This document shows, one piece after another, positions 9,182 to 17,736 of a stretch of DNA of 64,000 bases. The notes beneath the pieces are model-generated. The model worked only from the letters and a program-made list of their open reading frames with translations, was not told the origin of the DNA and made no database searches. The translations under genes were made by a program, and so were the position numbers. Every line of letters begins with the position of its first letter. Position 1 is the first letter of the stretch. Origin of the DNA: PALSA-270 sp963770245 (lineage in GTDB: Bacteria; Acidobacteriota; Terriglobia; Terriglobales; Acidobacteriaceae); the NCBI GenBank assembly GCA_963770245.1, contig CAVYOX010000014.1, forward strand, positions 124,001-188,000, read 5' to 3'.

Positions 9182-9230
9182 AAAACGCCTGCCTGTCACG
9201 TAGGAGGTCGCGGGTTCGAGTCCTGTTGGC
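9182..9230 (+). tRNA. tRNA-Asp (GUC) 3' half remnant
   Basis: The anticodon arm is intact: CCTGC (9188-9192), loop CTGTCAC with anticodon GTC at 9195-9197, and GTAGG (9200-9204). A variable loop and T arm follow: GCGGG, loop TTCGAGT and CCTGT, positions 9210-9226. The sequence upstream does not form a D arm or the matching acceptor strand, so only the 3' half of the gene remains. Such 3' halves are the usual footprint of integration at, or recombination within, a tRNA gene. Not expected to be functional. Confidence 0.72.
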
Positions 9231-9873
9231 AAGCAGAATGGATATGCTCACCATCTCTCTAGCCGTGGTGTAATTTCCTTGCAGCACAGCGCGACCCAAT
9301 GTTGACCGCTGTCGGGAAAGGGCAGGGGCTGACTCACCCGTTTCCGCCGTACGAAGCCCCTTGCGTCCGCTGGTCGCCGCATTCGGATTGGTACGAGCAA
9401 TGACAAACCTCGACTTGTTCCGTCTGCCCACAAACCAAATCCAAGAACTGGTCACTTCGGTACAGTCTCAGAACTGAAACCCAGCCATACTCTTCATGGC
9501 CATCGCAGATGAACGTGGATCGCAGTTGTACTTGAATGTCGTGCGGATGCCGGCTAGTTACCCTGCCGCCATCACGCGAGGCGAAGAGAATGAAGACGAA
9601 GACATGGACGGTGATCGCCAACACGGGCAAACAAGCGACCCTTGAATCCGGCCTTGAGAAAAAGGAGGTTCAAAAGCCGACGCACATTAGCGCCAGAGAG
9701 TTTGTTCACTGGCTAGCACCTGATAGCCATATTGATGACGGTTCTTTGCGATCACTATTTAAGCGGTAAGGCTCTTGCGGGGAGCGAACTCCACCTTCCA
9801 CCTTCTGCACTCGTAAATCCTCCAAACGCCATAGTCACACGGGGCGCTCAGACTGTCCGGATCGTAACGAACC
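9231..9873. other. Stretch without a convincing gene
   Basis: Directly downstream of the tRNA remnant. One short plus-strand frame (9590-9769, 59 codons) has a possible GAGG site before its ATG but no recognisable motif. Minus-strand frames here are also unsupported. No repeats or IS ends were recognised. Confidence 0.4.
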
Positions 9874-10020
9874 TCAATCTTCCTCGTTTCTTGATGGCTC
9901 GTTACGCGGTTGGTCAACCTCATCGACGACAATCGTCTCGGCGCATTCAGCTTTTTCGTCGTAATCGCAGACTCGACCGGGATGGGCCTGTTTGCATTTC
10001 TGGCATAGTTGAGTAGCCAT
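9874..10020 (-). CDS. Small Cys-rich protein (48 aa)
   Basis: A 48-codon gene with a clear ribosome site (GAGGAAG, seven bases before the ATG on the minus strand). The product starts MATQLCQKCKQAHPGRVCDY and continues to a Cys in KAECAET. The CxxC plus further Cys suggest a single metal-binding knuckle, and the C-terminal half is acidic. Function unknown. The roughly 300 bases between this gene and the next (10021-10325) hold only short frames without support. Confidence 0.5.
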   Translation of the reverse strand: MATQLCQKCKQAHPGRVCDYDEKAECAETIVVDEVDQPRNEPSRNEED

Positions 10021-10325
10021 TTGTCCACTTCCTCGAATTCGCGAAATTCCTATCGAAGATGCGACCTAACGGTTGCGTGCACCTTCGCCTTATGCGGTAT
10101 TTCTAGTGATGTATGGTCAGAAGCGATCACTTTGACAAAGTATGCATTCCCTGACGGGCCGTCTCCCGACTCTTTCAGGGCACTGGTGAAATGCATGAAG
10201 TCCAACTTTGGTCAAAACTGACCAGTATTCAATCCGCAGCAGGGGCACACTGTAACGGTCAGAGTTATGTCTTTTCGGGCGGGAAAGCCGCCTGAAGTTG
10301 AGTTGGAATCGGGCCGGGGTGGCTT

Positions 10326-10592
10326 ATGACTACTGTCGTGGCGGTGATCTTCGGAGTTTTCGCAATTGGTCTGATCGTCCTCCTGATCTACAAGAGCACA
10401 CTCACTATGCACGAGGATGAACAGTTGTTTCTGGATGACGTGAGTTCACACATGCACGCGGAGCAGACCGAACTGTTGACCAAGGTGAGCCGCCTTATCC
10501 TCCCGGTGCGAGTGTTCGGTATGGGGTCTGGGGTATTTCTGCTGGTGCTCGTGGCCATGTTGATTTACCAGAAGCTGAACCAAATACAGTAA
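10326..10592 (+). CDS. Small two-span membrane protein
   Basis: An 88-residue protein with a hydrophobic N-terminal segment (AVIFGVFAIGLIVLLIY, residues 6-22), an acidic and histidine-bearing middle, and a second hydrophobic segment (VFGMGSGVFLLVLVAMLIY, residues 63-81). The two-span hairpin topology is clear; the family is not recognised. The middle segment, about 40 residues, is long enough to form a soluble helix. Confidence 0.6.
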   Translation: MTTVVAVIFGVFAIGLIVLLIYKSTLTMHEDEQLFLDDVSSHMHAEQTELLTKVSRLILPVRVFGMGSGVFLLVLVAMLIYQKLNQIQ

Positions 10593-10627
10593 AGTCGAAA
10601 GTTAGCCTCTCCATTCGCACAATCCCA

Positions 10628-10816
10628 TTACTCGGGCTCAAGTCGGCAACAGACGCCATGCTGCTGCCAAAGGCGAAACCGCGGGCTATGCGCGAGCATT
10701 TTTTCGTGTCTTCGATTCGCAGCCGCGAGGTCGCTCGGGCTCAGCGGTCTGGTGTCCGGCACTGCGAAGATGCGCTCAAGGCACTCGATTTCGGCAATAG
10801 TCTGCTCGGCGTCCAT
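10628..10816 (-). CDS. Small conserved-looking protein (62 aa)
   Basis: A soluble 62-residue frame with coherent composition: MDAEQTIAEIECLERIFAVP, then SDLAAANRRHEKMLAHSP and RLWQQHGVCC. It is convergent with the small membrane protein before it. No motif assigns a role. The ribosome site is weak (GAGACGG close to the ATG). The region between it and the hydrolase (10817-11067) holds no gene that I can support. Confidence 0.45.
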   Translation of the reverse strand: MDAEQTIAEIECLERIFAVPDTRPLSPSDLAAANRRHEKMLAHSPRFRLWQQHGVCCRLEPE

Positions 10817-11067
10817 TCCGTCTCAATATCTAACAGAACGATGGGTGCTGGACATCGCATCTCCGGGACTGCTGCGCATGTTGCAGAAGAACGTGAGCTT
10901 TCGGTAAGCCTGCCTAGAGAGGGGCGTTTCAGTTCGTGAACCGCGGAAAATCGGGGTCGCCACGTCATGCTGCCGAAACCCAACTTCGTCCTTCGCCGAA
11001 TACGCTAGCCTTATAGCCTTCCAACGTTCACCGCGACGCCACCTCTGATGATCGGGCTAGAAATTGC

Positions 11068-12048
11068 TTACATGTGTTGCTGGAAGAATGCGATCACGGA
11101 ACGGTTGAAATTGCGGTGGAATGCCGCGCGGTCAAAACCGCCCACATCCCTGCAAAACGGGAGCAGCCGCATAATAGACGGACACGGGGCGAGGAAGGTC
11201 AGATGTCCGGCTCCGATAACAGCGTGATATTCGGGCGGCTCCGGCAGCAGGCGGCGAACCACTGCGGCTCCAGTCTCATACGGCACGATCGGATCGAGTG
11301 TGCCGCTCCAGAGTTGCACCGCGGCTGTCACCCGGGACAATCCACTGGGCTCGAACACGCGACTGAATGCTGGCGCAACGAGGACCGCCGCTTTGATGGC
11401 CGGGTCATGCACCCACACGGTCTCTGGAACCACCTGTGCTGGAGCAGGCGGGTCCTTCCAACGCGAGGCGATTTGCGCAGAATCTGGTACACCGCCAATG
11501 GATATTAACGCCGTCAAACCGCCGTTGGAAAATCCGAATATGCCTACGCGCGTCGCGTCGATTTGTCGATGCGCCGGCCAATCGTTCAACATGTATTCGA
11601 GCATGAGGTGAATTTCGCGTGGGCGATCGATCAGCCAGCGTGGCATTCCGACGTAACGGTAGTCCATTGCATCGTCGTCCGTGTGCGTGACAGCGGCAAC
11701 TACAAAGCCAGCGGAGGCCAGCGCAAGCGCGGTGTCAGCGTGAGCGCCGAACATACCACCCGCCCCGTGTGATATCAGGACCAGGGGCAGTTTGCTCTGT
11801 GCGACCGTTCCGTCGGTGGCGAGCATTTGCGGCGAGAAACCGATTATTCTCAGCCGGAGTTGCGAGGCCGTCGGATACCAGATGCCGATGTCCAGTGGCT
11901 TGTCTTGCGAATCCCGCACCATGACCTTTTGAAATCCGACTCGGTGCTCGGACCGAGCTGGATCGAAAAAGAATGAGGTGTATATCCCGAGCGCCAGAAG
12001 TGCCAATGAAAGCACGACACCAATAACAATTTTCAGCATGACTCTCAT
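11068..12048 (-). CDS. Membrane-anchored or secreted alpha/beta hydrolase (dienelactone hydrolase / PAF-acetylhydrolase-like)
   Basis: A 326-residue protein. An uncleaved anchor or signal peptide occupies residues 5-24 (LKIVIGVVLSLALLALGIY). The hydrolase core shows the oxyanion segment LVLISHGAGG, the nucleophile elbow GIFGFSNGG with Ser near residue 174, an acid in SGTLDPIVPYE and a histidine in VIGAGHLTF. It should hydrolyse an ester or similar bond on the outer side of the inner membrane; the substrate cannot be told. ATG 12048 is chosen over an upstream in-frame ATG at 12180 because it starts the signal peptide and has GGTGAGGAC before it. It is the only full-length enzyme of the accessory stretch. 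Confidence 0.8.
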   Translation of the reverse strand: MRVMLKIVIGVVLSLALLALGIYTSFFFDPARSEHRVGFQKVMVRDSQDKPLDIGIWYPTASQLRLRIIGFSPQMLATDGTVAQSKLPLVLISHGAGGMFGAHADTALALASAGFVVAAVTHTDDDAMDYRYVGMPRWLIDRPREIHLMLEYMLNDWPAHRQIDATRVGIFGFSNGGLTALISIGGVPDSAQIASRWKDPPAPAQVVPETVWVHDPAIKAAVLVAPAFSRVFEPSGLSRVTAAVQLWSGTLDPIVPYETGAAVVRRLLPEPPEYHAVIGAGHLTFLAPCPSIMRLLPFCRDVGGFDRAAFHRNFNRSVIAFFQQHM

Positions 12049-12268
12049 GTCTGTCCTCACCTGGCGTCGGACTCCTTCAAGTCGCGACCACAACTTGCAC
12101 GCGAACGATCCCACAGTAATCCTAGCAGCCCGTGCGGGCGGCCTCCAGCAGCTTCTCACGAGCTTCTCGCTTGCCCCCAAAGCTCACCTCGGGGACCGGC
12201 AGGCGACCGTCCAGCCGCGCCGGACGGCATTACTCGCGCATCGCGCGCGTCTGCATCGCGAGCGTCTG

Positions 12269-12619
12269 CTAGTCATTAGTGGAGACTCGGGCGCACAGGG
12301 TCTGTGCGAAATATTTTCGGCTGTTTCCGTCGCTGGCCAAGAACGTCGTCGGATTTTGCCTTTGAGAAAACCCGTTTGGCGACCATTTCAGCGTGTCACT
12401 GGCCGCCAGCAGTTCCACGAAGGCGAGCGCACTCCCGTCCAGCCGATGCCGACGCGGAGACTTCGGCGGCTTTGTGGAAGCGCGAGGCTCCAATCGATCC
12501 GTCCACTTCTGAAGGCTCGGCCGGTCCACGCCCAGCGCCCGCGCCGTAGCAGTGATGCCATCCCGCCGCGCCAACTTCGCCGCCGTCGCCCACAGCTCTT
12601 CCGGTAGCCGCGATCGCAC
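12269..12619 (-). pseudogene. Fragment of a small HTH protein of the kind found beside IS66-like elements
   Basis: The first 70 residues or so (12407-12619) read RLPEELWATAAKLARRDGI, then TARALGVDRPSLQKW and end in FVELL. This is the pattern of short helix-turn-helix accessory proteins often encoded with insertion sequences. After FVELL the sequence loses similarity and becomes low in recognisable structure, so the natural C-terminus seems replaced. No transposase or terminal inverted repeat was recognised nearby. Confidence 0.4.
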
Positions 12620-12741
12620 CGCATGCGCCTGGCGAAACTCCTCAAATCAGTGGCTCGCGCCCATGGTCGGGTGTTTGCCTGTTCGCATCTCAATAGGACA
12701 GCATCGATGGGAGTGCCGCGCCGATTCTGGTCTGCTGGGTT

Positions 12742-13041
12742 CTACGCCGCCTCCGCGCCCACGCTGCAATGTGCGCCTTCGGAATCAACGAACTGCGCCA
12801 GCACCCTGCCGAAATCCTGCTTCTTGGGAGGCTTGCTGAACCGAACACCCTTGGCGCCCATGTCTCGGCAAAAAGCCTCGACGTCGACGACAGTGAACAC
12901 CAATTGGACCTCTCCTCCTGGATTCTTGTCGGAAGCCGGGTGCAGCGCGAGAGTGGTTTCGCCTGTCACGAACTCGCTCCAGCCGGGCGACTCGAACTTC
13001 AGTCGAAGTATTTTGCCCCCTACTGAACCGCTGAGTTCCAA
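12742..13041 (-). pseudogene. VOC / glyoxalase-like protein, N-terminus missing
   Basis: Residues such as FESPGWSEFVTGETTLALHPA, then VQLVFTVVDVEAFCRDMGAKGV and AQFVDSEGAHCSV, match the second half of a vicinal-oxygen-chelate domain (about 120-130 residues when complete). The frame meets a TAA directly before TTG 13041, and the expected first beta-alpha unit is not found upstream in any frame. It is therefore probably a 5'-truncated remnant. Confidence 0.6.
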
Positions 13042-13449
13042 TTATCCCAACAGATGCTGGCGGCAGCCAAATCGCCTCAAGGTGGGGGATGTGAGTACGG
13101 CGTCCGGACTGCTGAAGCCGTGCGGTGTTCGGCCGATGTGCTGCGATCTCGTGAGCAGTCGGATCAATTCCGTGGTTAACGACGAAGCGGAGCGCTCGCA
13201 CCCGTGGAACTCACCCAGATTCAGAATCGACTCTTCTCGTAGTGGTACTGCGAGGCTATACGCATCCAGTGGCACGTCGGAGTCGTTCCCACAGTGCAGA
13301 TCAGGACGTAGGGTGGTGGTGAGCAGTTTTCGGGGGAGGGCTGTTCAACGATAGCGTCCCACCGACTCTATTGAGTCTGGGGCGCTTTCGTTGGTTTGTT
13401 CTTGCCAACGTATCCAGCAAGTCGCCATGTGCAGGGGAGCCGCCACGGT
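13042..13449. other. Stretch without a convincing gene
   Basis: About 400 bases between the VOC remnant and the small minus-strand operon. Only short frames with erratic composition are present on both strands; no repeat or RNA was recognised. Confidence 0.4.
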
Positions 13450-13740
13450 TCAAACGGCAGGTCGGCTCCGGTGCGGTTCGGCCCTGGGTATGCCCATCGG
13501 CAGAACTGAGGCATGCCTTTCACTGCTCGTGTGGGCCGCACAGACGAAGTCTTCGTCGCCCTGTTCGCTGATTTCTAGATAGTCGGCGATGTCTTTGCAG
13601 TTCGAGCGATTACAAAGAATCAGTCGACCCAGTGGGTGCTCAAGCCGAAAGTGTTCCATGAAATCCTCCAGTGATGTGAGTCCGTGATAATCGGACAGGC
13701 AAAGTGTGAGCCCCTGATCGGACGCCAAGCTTAGACTCAA
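13450..13740 (-). CDS. Hypothetical protein, coupled to the preceding small gene
   Basis: A 96-residue frame starting at TTG 13740, whose start overlaps the TGA of the upstream gene (TTGA), a typical coupling arrangement. The middle section (SLEDFMEHFRLEHPLGRLI, LCNRSNCKDIADYLEI, EDFVCAAHTSSERHAS) has ordered composition and a few Cys/His that could bind metal. The last 20 residues are less convincing. Family not recognised. Confidence 0.45.
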   Translation of the reverse strand: MSLSLASDQGLTLCLSDYHGLTSLEDFMEHFRLEHPLGRLILCNRSNCKDIADYLEISEQGDEDFVCAAHTSSERHASVLPMGIPRAEPHRSRPAV

Positions 13741-13952
13741 ACGAAAGCTGGCCGTACTTTTACGGACACTAGCTCCGGGATGCGTCGGGAGTTTTGGATG
13801 GATTCCACGGCGTCCTCGGCCGCGAATTTCCCCATCACCAGTGCCAGCTTACGGTTGAGTGTCATTTGGACGGAAGTCCCATCAATCCGGTGCACGTATT
13901 CAAGGGCGTGGGTACCCCCACGGTTCACTTTCACAATAAATTTGATGTTCAT
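13737..13952 (-). CDS. Hypothetical small basic protein (71 aa)
   Basis: Starts MNIKFIVKVNRGG and contains HALEYVHRIDGTSVQMTLNR, then KFAAEDAVESIQNSR and VSVKVRPAFV. This is a beta-rich start followed by a helix. GGAG lies about 10 bases before the ATG. It overlaps the next gene by four bases. The repeated K/R-V pattern suggests a compact beta-alpha domain, but no family is recognised. Confidence 0.5.
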   Translation of the reverse strand: MNIKFIVKVNRGGTHALEYVHRIDGTSVQMTLNRKLALVMGKFAAEDAVESIQNSRRIPELVSVKVRPAFV

Positions 13953-14015
13953 ATGTATGTCACTCCTACACTCCTACCTTCGCGAGAAACGATTAAGGAG
14001 ACGTGAAGCAGCGCT

Positions 14016-14228
14016 TCATTTCTTTGAGGTTGAGTACACAACCGCTGTAAAGGGCTTACCACACTCCAAGCAACTTGCCTTTAATCGAGACGTGATCAAC
14101 CCGCAAGATGGGCACATCCTCTGCGATTGAACCCCGGCAATCTGTGGTTTCAGCTTGCGCATCCAGTGAGCCAGCAGCATCGTGAACAGCACGATAAGCA
14201 GACCGAAGGAAAGGCTGGTTGCGTTCAT
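14016..14228 (-). CDS. Small membrane-anchored zinc-ribbon protein
   Basis: A 70-residue protein: an N-terminal transmembrane segment (LSFGLLIVLFTMLLAHWM, residues 5-22) followed by a zinc-ribbon signature, CPSCGLI and later CLECGKPF (two CxxC pairs 15 residues apart). ATG 14228 is preferred to an in-frame ATG 54 bases upstream because the membrane segment then sits at the N-terminus. It appears to lead the short minus-strand gene group running to 13450. Confidence 0.6.
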   Translation of the reverse strand: MNATSLSFGLLIVLFTMLLAHWMRKLKPQIAGVQSQRMCPSCGLITSRLKASCLECGKPFTAVVYSTSKK

Positions 14229-14324
14229 AAAAGCGACCCTTCTTGGCGAGCCCTGCACCAAAGGCATGGGCAGACGGCTCACTCGCTGAAAAGCCTAAGG
14301 TGGGAGAACTTCAGATGGACTGGC

Positions 14325-14723
14325 TTAGGTCAGAAGACCTGAAAGAGGAGAAAAACGTAACCGCCCCATAACCATTATAGCAGTTGAGGAGCCTATTGCA
14401 CTCTGTCGTTGCCGAGGAGCACAAGGCGTACCATCGTGCATGAGCAGAATGCATCCAGAATGCCCCGACTCAGACCGCTCTGATCGGTCGGTAGCTGCCG
14501 ATGTCGTCCTTCGACAAGAGCCAGCCGAGGAAGAAGACGAAGAGGAAGACGAAGGCGGCGACGGCAAGGAGAAGAAGATGACGATGATGACGAAACAGAA
14601 GACGGCTACTCGGAGTGAGCGTGTCTTAGACCGAGCAGGCGATAGTTGCCCCGAGTCTTTCCCCGTGTGCGGGGCAACGTCTAGCAGTTCGTTAATTCGC
14701 TTCAGAATGTCAGCTTTGTCCAT
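14325..14723 (-). CDS. Hypothetical protein with Ser-rich low-complexity centre
   Basis: GGAGGG eight bases upstream supports the start MDKADILKRINELLDVAP, which looks like a genuine helical N-terminus. Residues 37-55 are hydrophobic (RVAVFCFVIIVIFFSLP), then a run of serines from a TCT/TCG-rich tract, then Cys/Arg-rich sequence of poor quality. The second half may be frame-shifted or decayed. Opposite-strand frames here are acidic mirror images of the serine tract and are not genes. Confidence 0.35.
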   Translation of the reverse strand: MDKADILKRINELLDVAPHTGKDSGQLSPARSKTRSLRVAVFCFVIIVIFFSLPSPPSSSSSSSSSAGSCRRTTSAATDRSERSESGHSGCILLMHDGTPCAPRQRQSAIGSSTAIMVMGRLRFSPLSGLLT

Positions 14724-14963
14724 CGTTCCAACCCTCCATTCTAGCTGCTAGACCTCTCATCCAGAACACATTATCAGTCTTCCTCATGATCCGCTCCGGT
14801 CACTGAACCGCAGCCGCGACCATGGCGGCGGTTCGTGGACTGCCCTGCGGACCTGCCGAGTCTCCCAACTGCTTCCATGCGGCTTCCAGCAGGGGCTTGG
14901 AAAAGTTTCCCATCCTAATCCAGACGAACTCCAGCTATCCTAAGCTGCTGGGAGATTCCCGAC

Positions 14964-15527
14964 ATGAGCGTCCCCATACCGTTGATTGTCAGCGCCGGGG
15001 GGTGGGCTGGATGTGCCGTCAGCATCTATTTCAACGTGCGTCACCACTATCGGCTTAAGCGCCAAGAGGAAGGCGTTCGGCAGGAAAAGGTTGAGCGCGA
15101 GCACCAGGAGCTAGAAGCGCAGGATGAGCAACGACTGAAGGAGCAGGCTGCCCCGTTGTTTTTCAACATTGATGGAACTCCCGGCCCGATACTGGTCAAC
15201 GGAAGCCAGCATTCGTCGCAAGGGCCGTTCATGTACTTATGGGGACTTGTGACCGTCGTGAATCGCACTCCGGTGACTATGAAGATCACCCCGCTCCGGC
15301 TCCTCATGGCAGGCGAGGAATGGCCTGTTCAAAGCATTTCCTTCCACCTGAAGTCCAATACCCAGGACAGATCAGACCGAATCAGCTTGAGAGGGAACGA
15401 CAAAGAAGACTACGAATTGCATTTCAGGTTTCCAGACGACAAATGCGCTACCGGGAGTGGGGAACTTTGGTTTGCAAGCGACAACCGACCCGGAGAGTTT
15501 TCGGTACCAGTTAGGTTCCGGCAATAA
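14964..15527 (+). CDS. Hypothetical membrane-anchored protein with coiled coil and beta domain
   Basis: A 187-residue protein. A short hydrophobic N-terminus (IPLIVSAGGWAGCAVSIYF) is followed by a charged helix of about 35 residues rich in E, K, Q and R (residues 30-62), suited to a coiled coil. A beta-rich domain follows (LFFNIDGTPGPILVNG, YLWGLVTVVNRTPVTMKITPL, GELWFASDN). The layout resembles other orphan anchored proteins of island regions; no enzyme motif is seen. Confidence 0.6.
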   Translation: MSVPIPLIVSAGGWAGCAVSIYFNVRHHYRLKRQEEGVRQEKVEREHQELEAQDEQRLKEQAAPLFFNIDGTPGPILVNGSQHSSQGPFMYLWGLVTVVNRTPVTMKITPLRLLMAGEEWPVQSISFHLKSNTQDRSDRISLRGNDKEDYELHFRFPDDKCATGSGELWFASDNRPGEFSVPVRFRQ

Positions 15528-15820
15528 AGCGGGACAAGCGGCGTACGAATCGGTAGCAGTGCGCCGAGCCTGCCCCGGCGTTCCTCGAAAAACTCAGTGA
15601 TTACGTCAGCGGCACTTCTGAGTGGGGGGTCAAGAGCCTTCTGCTCCTCTCGATGCCCGCTGGACTGGCCACAAAGCCCGCCTTGACCTCTGAAACGCCC
15701 GAGCCGACCTGAACCCCTCCAGCAGCCAAATCCCCGCAGAATCGTCTTCGTGACGGATGACCCCAATCCTATCCGCCCGCGGCAAAATGCCCCCCCACGC
15801 AGAGGCACCATAGGCCCGCG

Positions 15821-15931
15821 ACCGAGGAAATCTCCGGCGTCATCGAGCCGGTCACCTTCCACGACGAGGACAGCAACTTCTGCGTGCTTCGCGTCAAGGC
15901 GAAGGAACGCCGGGAGGAAACGACGGTCGTT
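15821..15931 (+). pseudogene. RecD2-type helicase, N-terminal fragment only
   Basis: About 37 codons read EISGVIEPVTFHDEDSNFCV, then LRVKAKERREETTVV. This is the conserved OB-like start of RecD2 / SF1B DNA helicases, normally about 730 residues. The frame then continues into the antisense of a glycosyltransferase fragment, so everything after residue 40 is gone, including both helicase motor domains. The region before it (15528-15820) holds no gene that I can support. Confidence 0.65.
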
Positions 15932-16129
15932 GATGCTCTCGATCGTCTCGTAGACAGTTCTGCCCTCGTTGTAGCAGGGCATCAACACGCTCGCGGTTGG
16001 CTCATACGTGTAATCCTTTCGGGCTTTTGTGCTGGGGAATGAGAACTTCAGAATGATCCCCATCAAGTACTTGACCACAGAGATCAGCAGGCAAAGAACC
16101 AGGATGAGCCAAAGAAGAATGGGGGCCAT
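15929..16129 (-). pseudogene. Family 2 glycosyltransferase, N-terminal fragment only
   Basis: From ATG 16129 the minus strand encodes a transmembrane segment (MAPILLWLILVLCLLISVV), a linker, and the opening of a GT2 catalytic domain (SVLMPCYNEGRTVYETIESI). The sequence then changes abruptly at about 15931 into the reverse of the RecD2 fragment. The aspartates of the active site are missing. The frame stays open to 15410 but without similarity. Confidence 0.7.
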
Positions 16130-16477
16130 TACGGTCGCGCCTCCCGTCCCGCGTAGCTCACGCCATGGACCCAGATGTGTCTGGCAGATTGGGCTTCCAT
16201 ATGGCAACCTGCTTCCCGATCATCAACCCGACGACGGACTGCGCACCGCTCCGGAAGCGGACGATATCACATCCCGGGCCGGCACTTGAATTGCCGGAAT
16301 TGACAACCGCAGGATCTGACTGAACATCGCACGGTTCACTCTTCCTTGGAGAATTGCCGAGAACCCTCAACGCTCGACGCAAGTTAGCGGCTGCCTGAAC
16401 AACCAATCCATGGCTCCGAGTATCGGCTACAATAGAGCCGTATACCAAGCCCGCAGCTCTTGCGCGAGGTGAGCCCC
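16130..16477. other. Stretch without a gene
   Basis: About 350 bases between the glycosyltransferase fragment and the secreted protein at 16478. No supported reading frame. A TACAAT at about 16426-16431 could be the -10 element for the downstream pair, but no good -35 was seen. Confidence 0.4.
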
Positions 16478-17056
16478 ATGCAGCGGTTAGCACTGGTTGC
16501 CTTTGCGTTGTTCGCAGTTTGCAGTTTCGCCCAACAAACCTCCTCTTCCCAAGATTCAGGCGTCCCGGTACAGGTTCCAGGCAAGCAGTCCGCCTCTAAC
16601 GATTCCGCCAAAGCCGAAGGTCAAACGGACAGCGATCACAAGTGGCATTTGCGATTAGGGACGGTTTCGGTCGGCGCCGGCTATAGCTGGTTCTCGTCTC
16701 CCTTGTACTATCCGTACGGCCTCTACCCGTTTCCCCCTTTCTATGCTTCGCTCTTTTGGGATCCCTACTGGGGGTACCTCTATCCGGTCGGATATTTCAA
16801 CTACAACGATGGCAAGGGTGAGGTTCGACTCTCCGCGCCGAAACAGGCCGATGTCTATCTGAACAACGCATACGCCGGGAAGGCCGAAAAGCTCAAGAGC
16901 ATCTGGTTGGAACCAGGAGCCTATGACTTGTCGGTCTCCGACCGCGAGCGCGCGTCCTATCACCAGCGTATTTACGTGCTGAGCGGTAAGTCGCTGCGGA
17001 TCACTGCGAAACTTGAGCCGCCAACAAGTTTGCAGAAATCGGACGACAAGCCATGA
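16478..17056 (+). CDS. Secreted protein with PEGA-like beta domain
   Basis: A 192-residue protein with a signal peptide (MQRLALVAFALFAVCSFAQQ, residues 1-20), a Ser/Gln-rich linker and an aromatic Tyr/Pro-rich segment (YYPYGLYPFPPFYASLFW). The C-terminal part, VRLSAPKQADVYLNNAYAG and later LEPGAYDLSVSD, has the look of a PEGA carbohydrate-surface-type beta domain. Probably periplasmic or outer-surface. ATG 16478 begins the signal peptide, with GAGGTGAG upstream. The next gene overlaps its stop by four bases. Confidence 0.65.
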   Translation: MQRLALVAFALFAVCSFAQQTSSSQDSGVPVQVPGKQSASNDSAKAEGQTDSDHKWHLRLGTVSVGAGYSWFSSPLYYPYGLYPFPPFYASLFWDPYWGYLYPVGYFNYNDGKGEVRLSAPKQADVYLNNAYAGKAEKLKSIWLEPGAYDLSVSDRERASYHQRIYVLSGKSLRITAKLEPPTSLQKSDDKP

Positions 17057-17736
17057 ACCCTCGGGTCGCATTCGCCGTCTTCTGCACCGGCACTCTAGTC
17101 TTGGCGTCTTCGGTTGGCACGGTTCCGCGCTCAGGGGCGGCTCAATATTCCGCCCACGCCACCAGCGAAAGAGTTTCTATCGGTGCGGTGAAATTGAACC
17201 AGCAGCAGGTACGCAAGACCTTTACTTCAGACTTGAACCGCTGCTGCGTAGTCTTGGAAGTGGGTATTTTCCCGGAGAAGGATCATCCCGAGAGTATTTC
17301 CCTTGGCGACTTTTCACTTCGCGTCGTAAACGCCAAAAATGCGGTTCCGCCATCGAGCGCCAAGCTGGTGGCGAGTTCTCTTCAGCAAAAAGCCGGTTCC
17401 GATCGGGATGTGACGGTATCTCCGTCGGCAGGCGTCGGATATGAGACTGGAACCTACACCGATCCCAGCACCGGAACGCGGCAACATTCCAGCGGCGTAT
17501 ACACCTCGACCGGTGTGGGAGTCGGCATCGGCAGCTCAGGGGACCAACCCGGGTCTAGCGAAGCAGATCGCAAGACCATGGAACTGGAACTCAGCGAAAA
17601 GGGATTGCCTGAGGGAACTGCCTCCGCTCCGGTGGCTGGACACCTGTATTTCTCGATTGCGAAAAAGAAAAACGCGCAGTATCAACTTGAGTACACCGTG
17701 GACGGCAAGAAGGTCGTCTTGCCCTTACCCGAATGA
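17053..17736 (+). CDS. Secreted hypothetical protein
   Basis: A 227-residue protein starting in an ATGA overlap with the gene before, so the two are coupled. A signal peptide covers residues 1-30 (VAFAVFCTGTLVLASSVGTV). The mature part has an early beta domain (KTFTSDLNRCCVVLEVGIFP), a Gly/Ser/Thr-rich central region and a C-terminal beta domain (GHLYFSIAKKKNAQYQLEYT). No enzyme motif. The paired arrangement with the PEGA-like protein suggests a shared envelope role. Confidence 0.6.
   Translation: MNPRVAFAVFCTGTLVLASSVGTVPRSGAAQYSAHATSERVSIGAVKLNQQQVRKTFTSDLNRCCVVLEVGIFPEKDHPESISLGDFSLRVVNAKNAVPPSSAKLVASSLQQKAGSDRDVTVSPSAGVGYETGTYTDPSTGTRQHSSGVYTSTGVGVGIGSSGDQPGSSEADRKTMELELSEKGLPEGTASAPVAGHLYFSIAKKKNAQYQLEYTVDGKKVVLPLPE

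Noticed and set aside
9334..9630. 98-codon minus-strand frame after the tRNA remnant
   Set aside because: Hydrophobic start looks weakly like a signal, but the rest has no ordered pattern and there is no ribosome site.
10212..10412. 66-codon minus-strand frame ending in a CPCCG motif
   Set aside because: Half of it is antisense to the membrane protein at 10326; only the last 16 residues look ordered, and no ribosome site was found.
14440..14751. Plus-strand acidic frame with Glu/Asp runs
   Set aside because: Mirror of the serine-coding tract of the minus-strand frame at 14325; low-complexity and no ribosome site.
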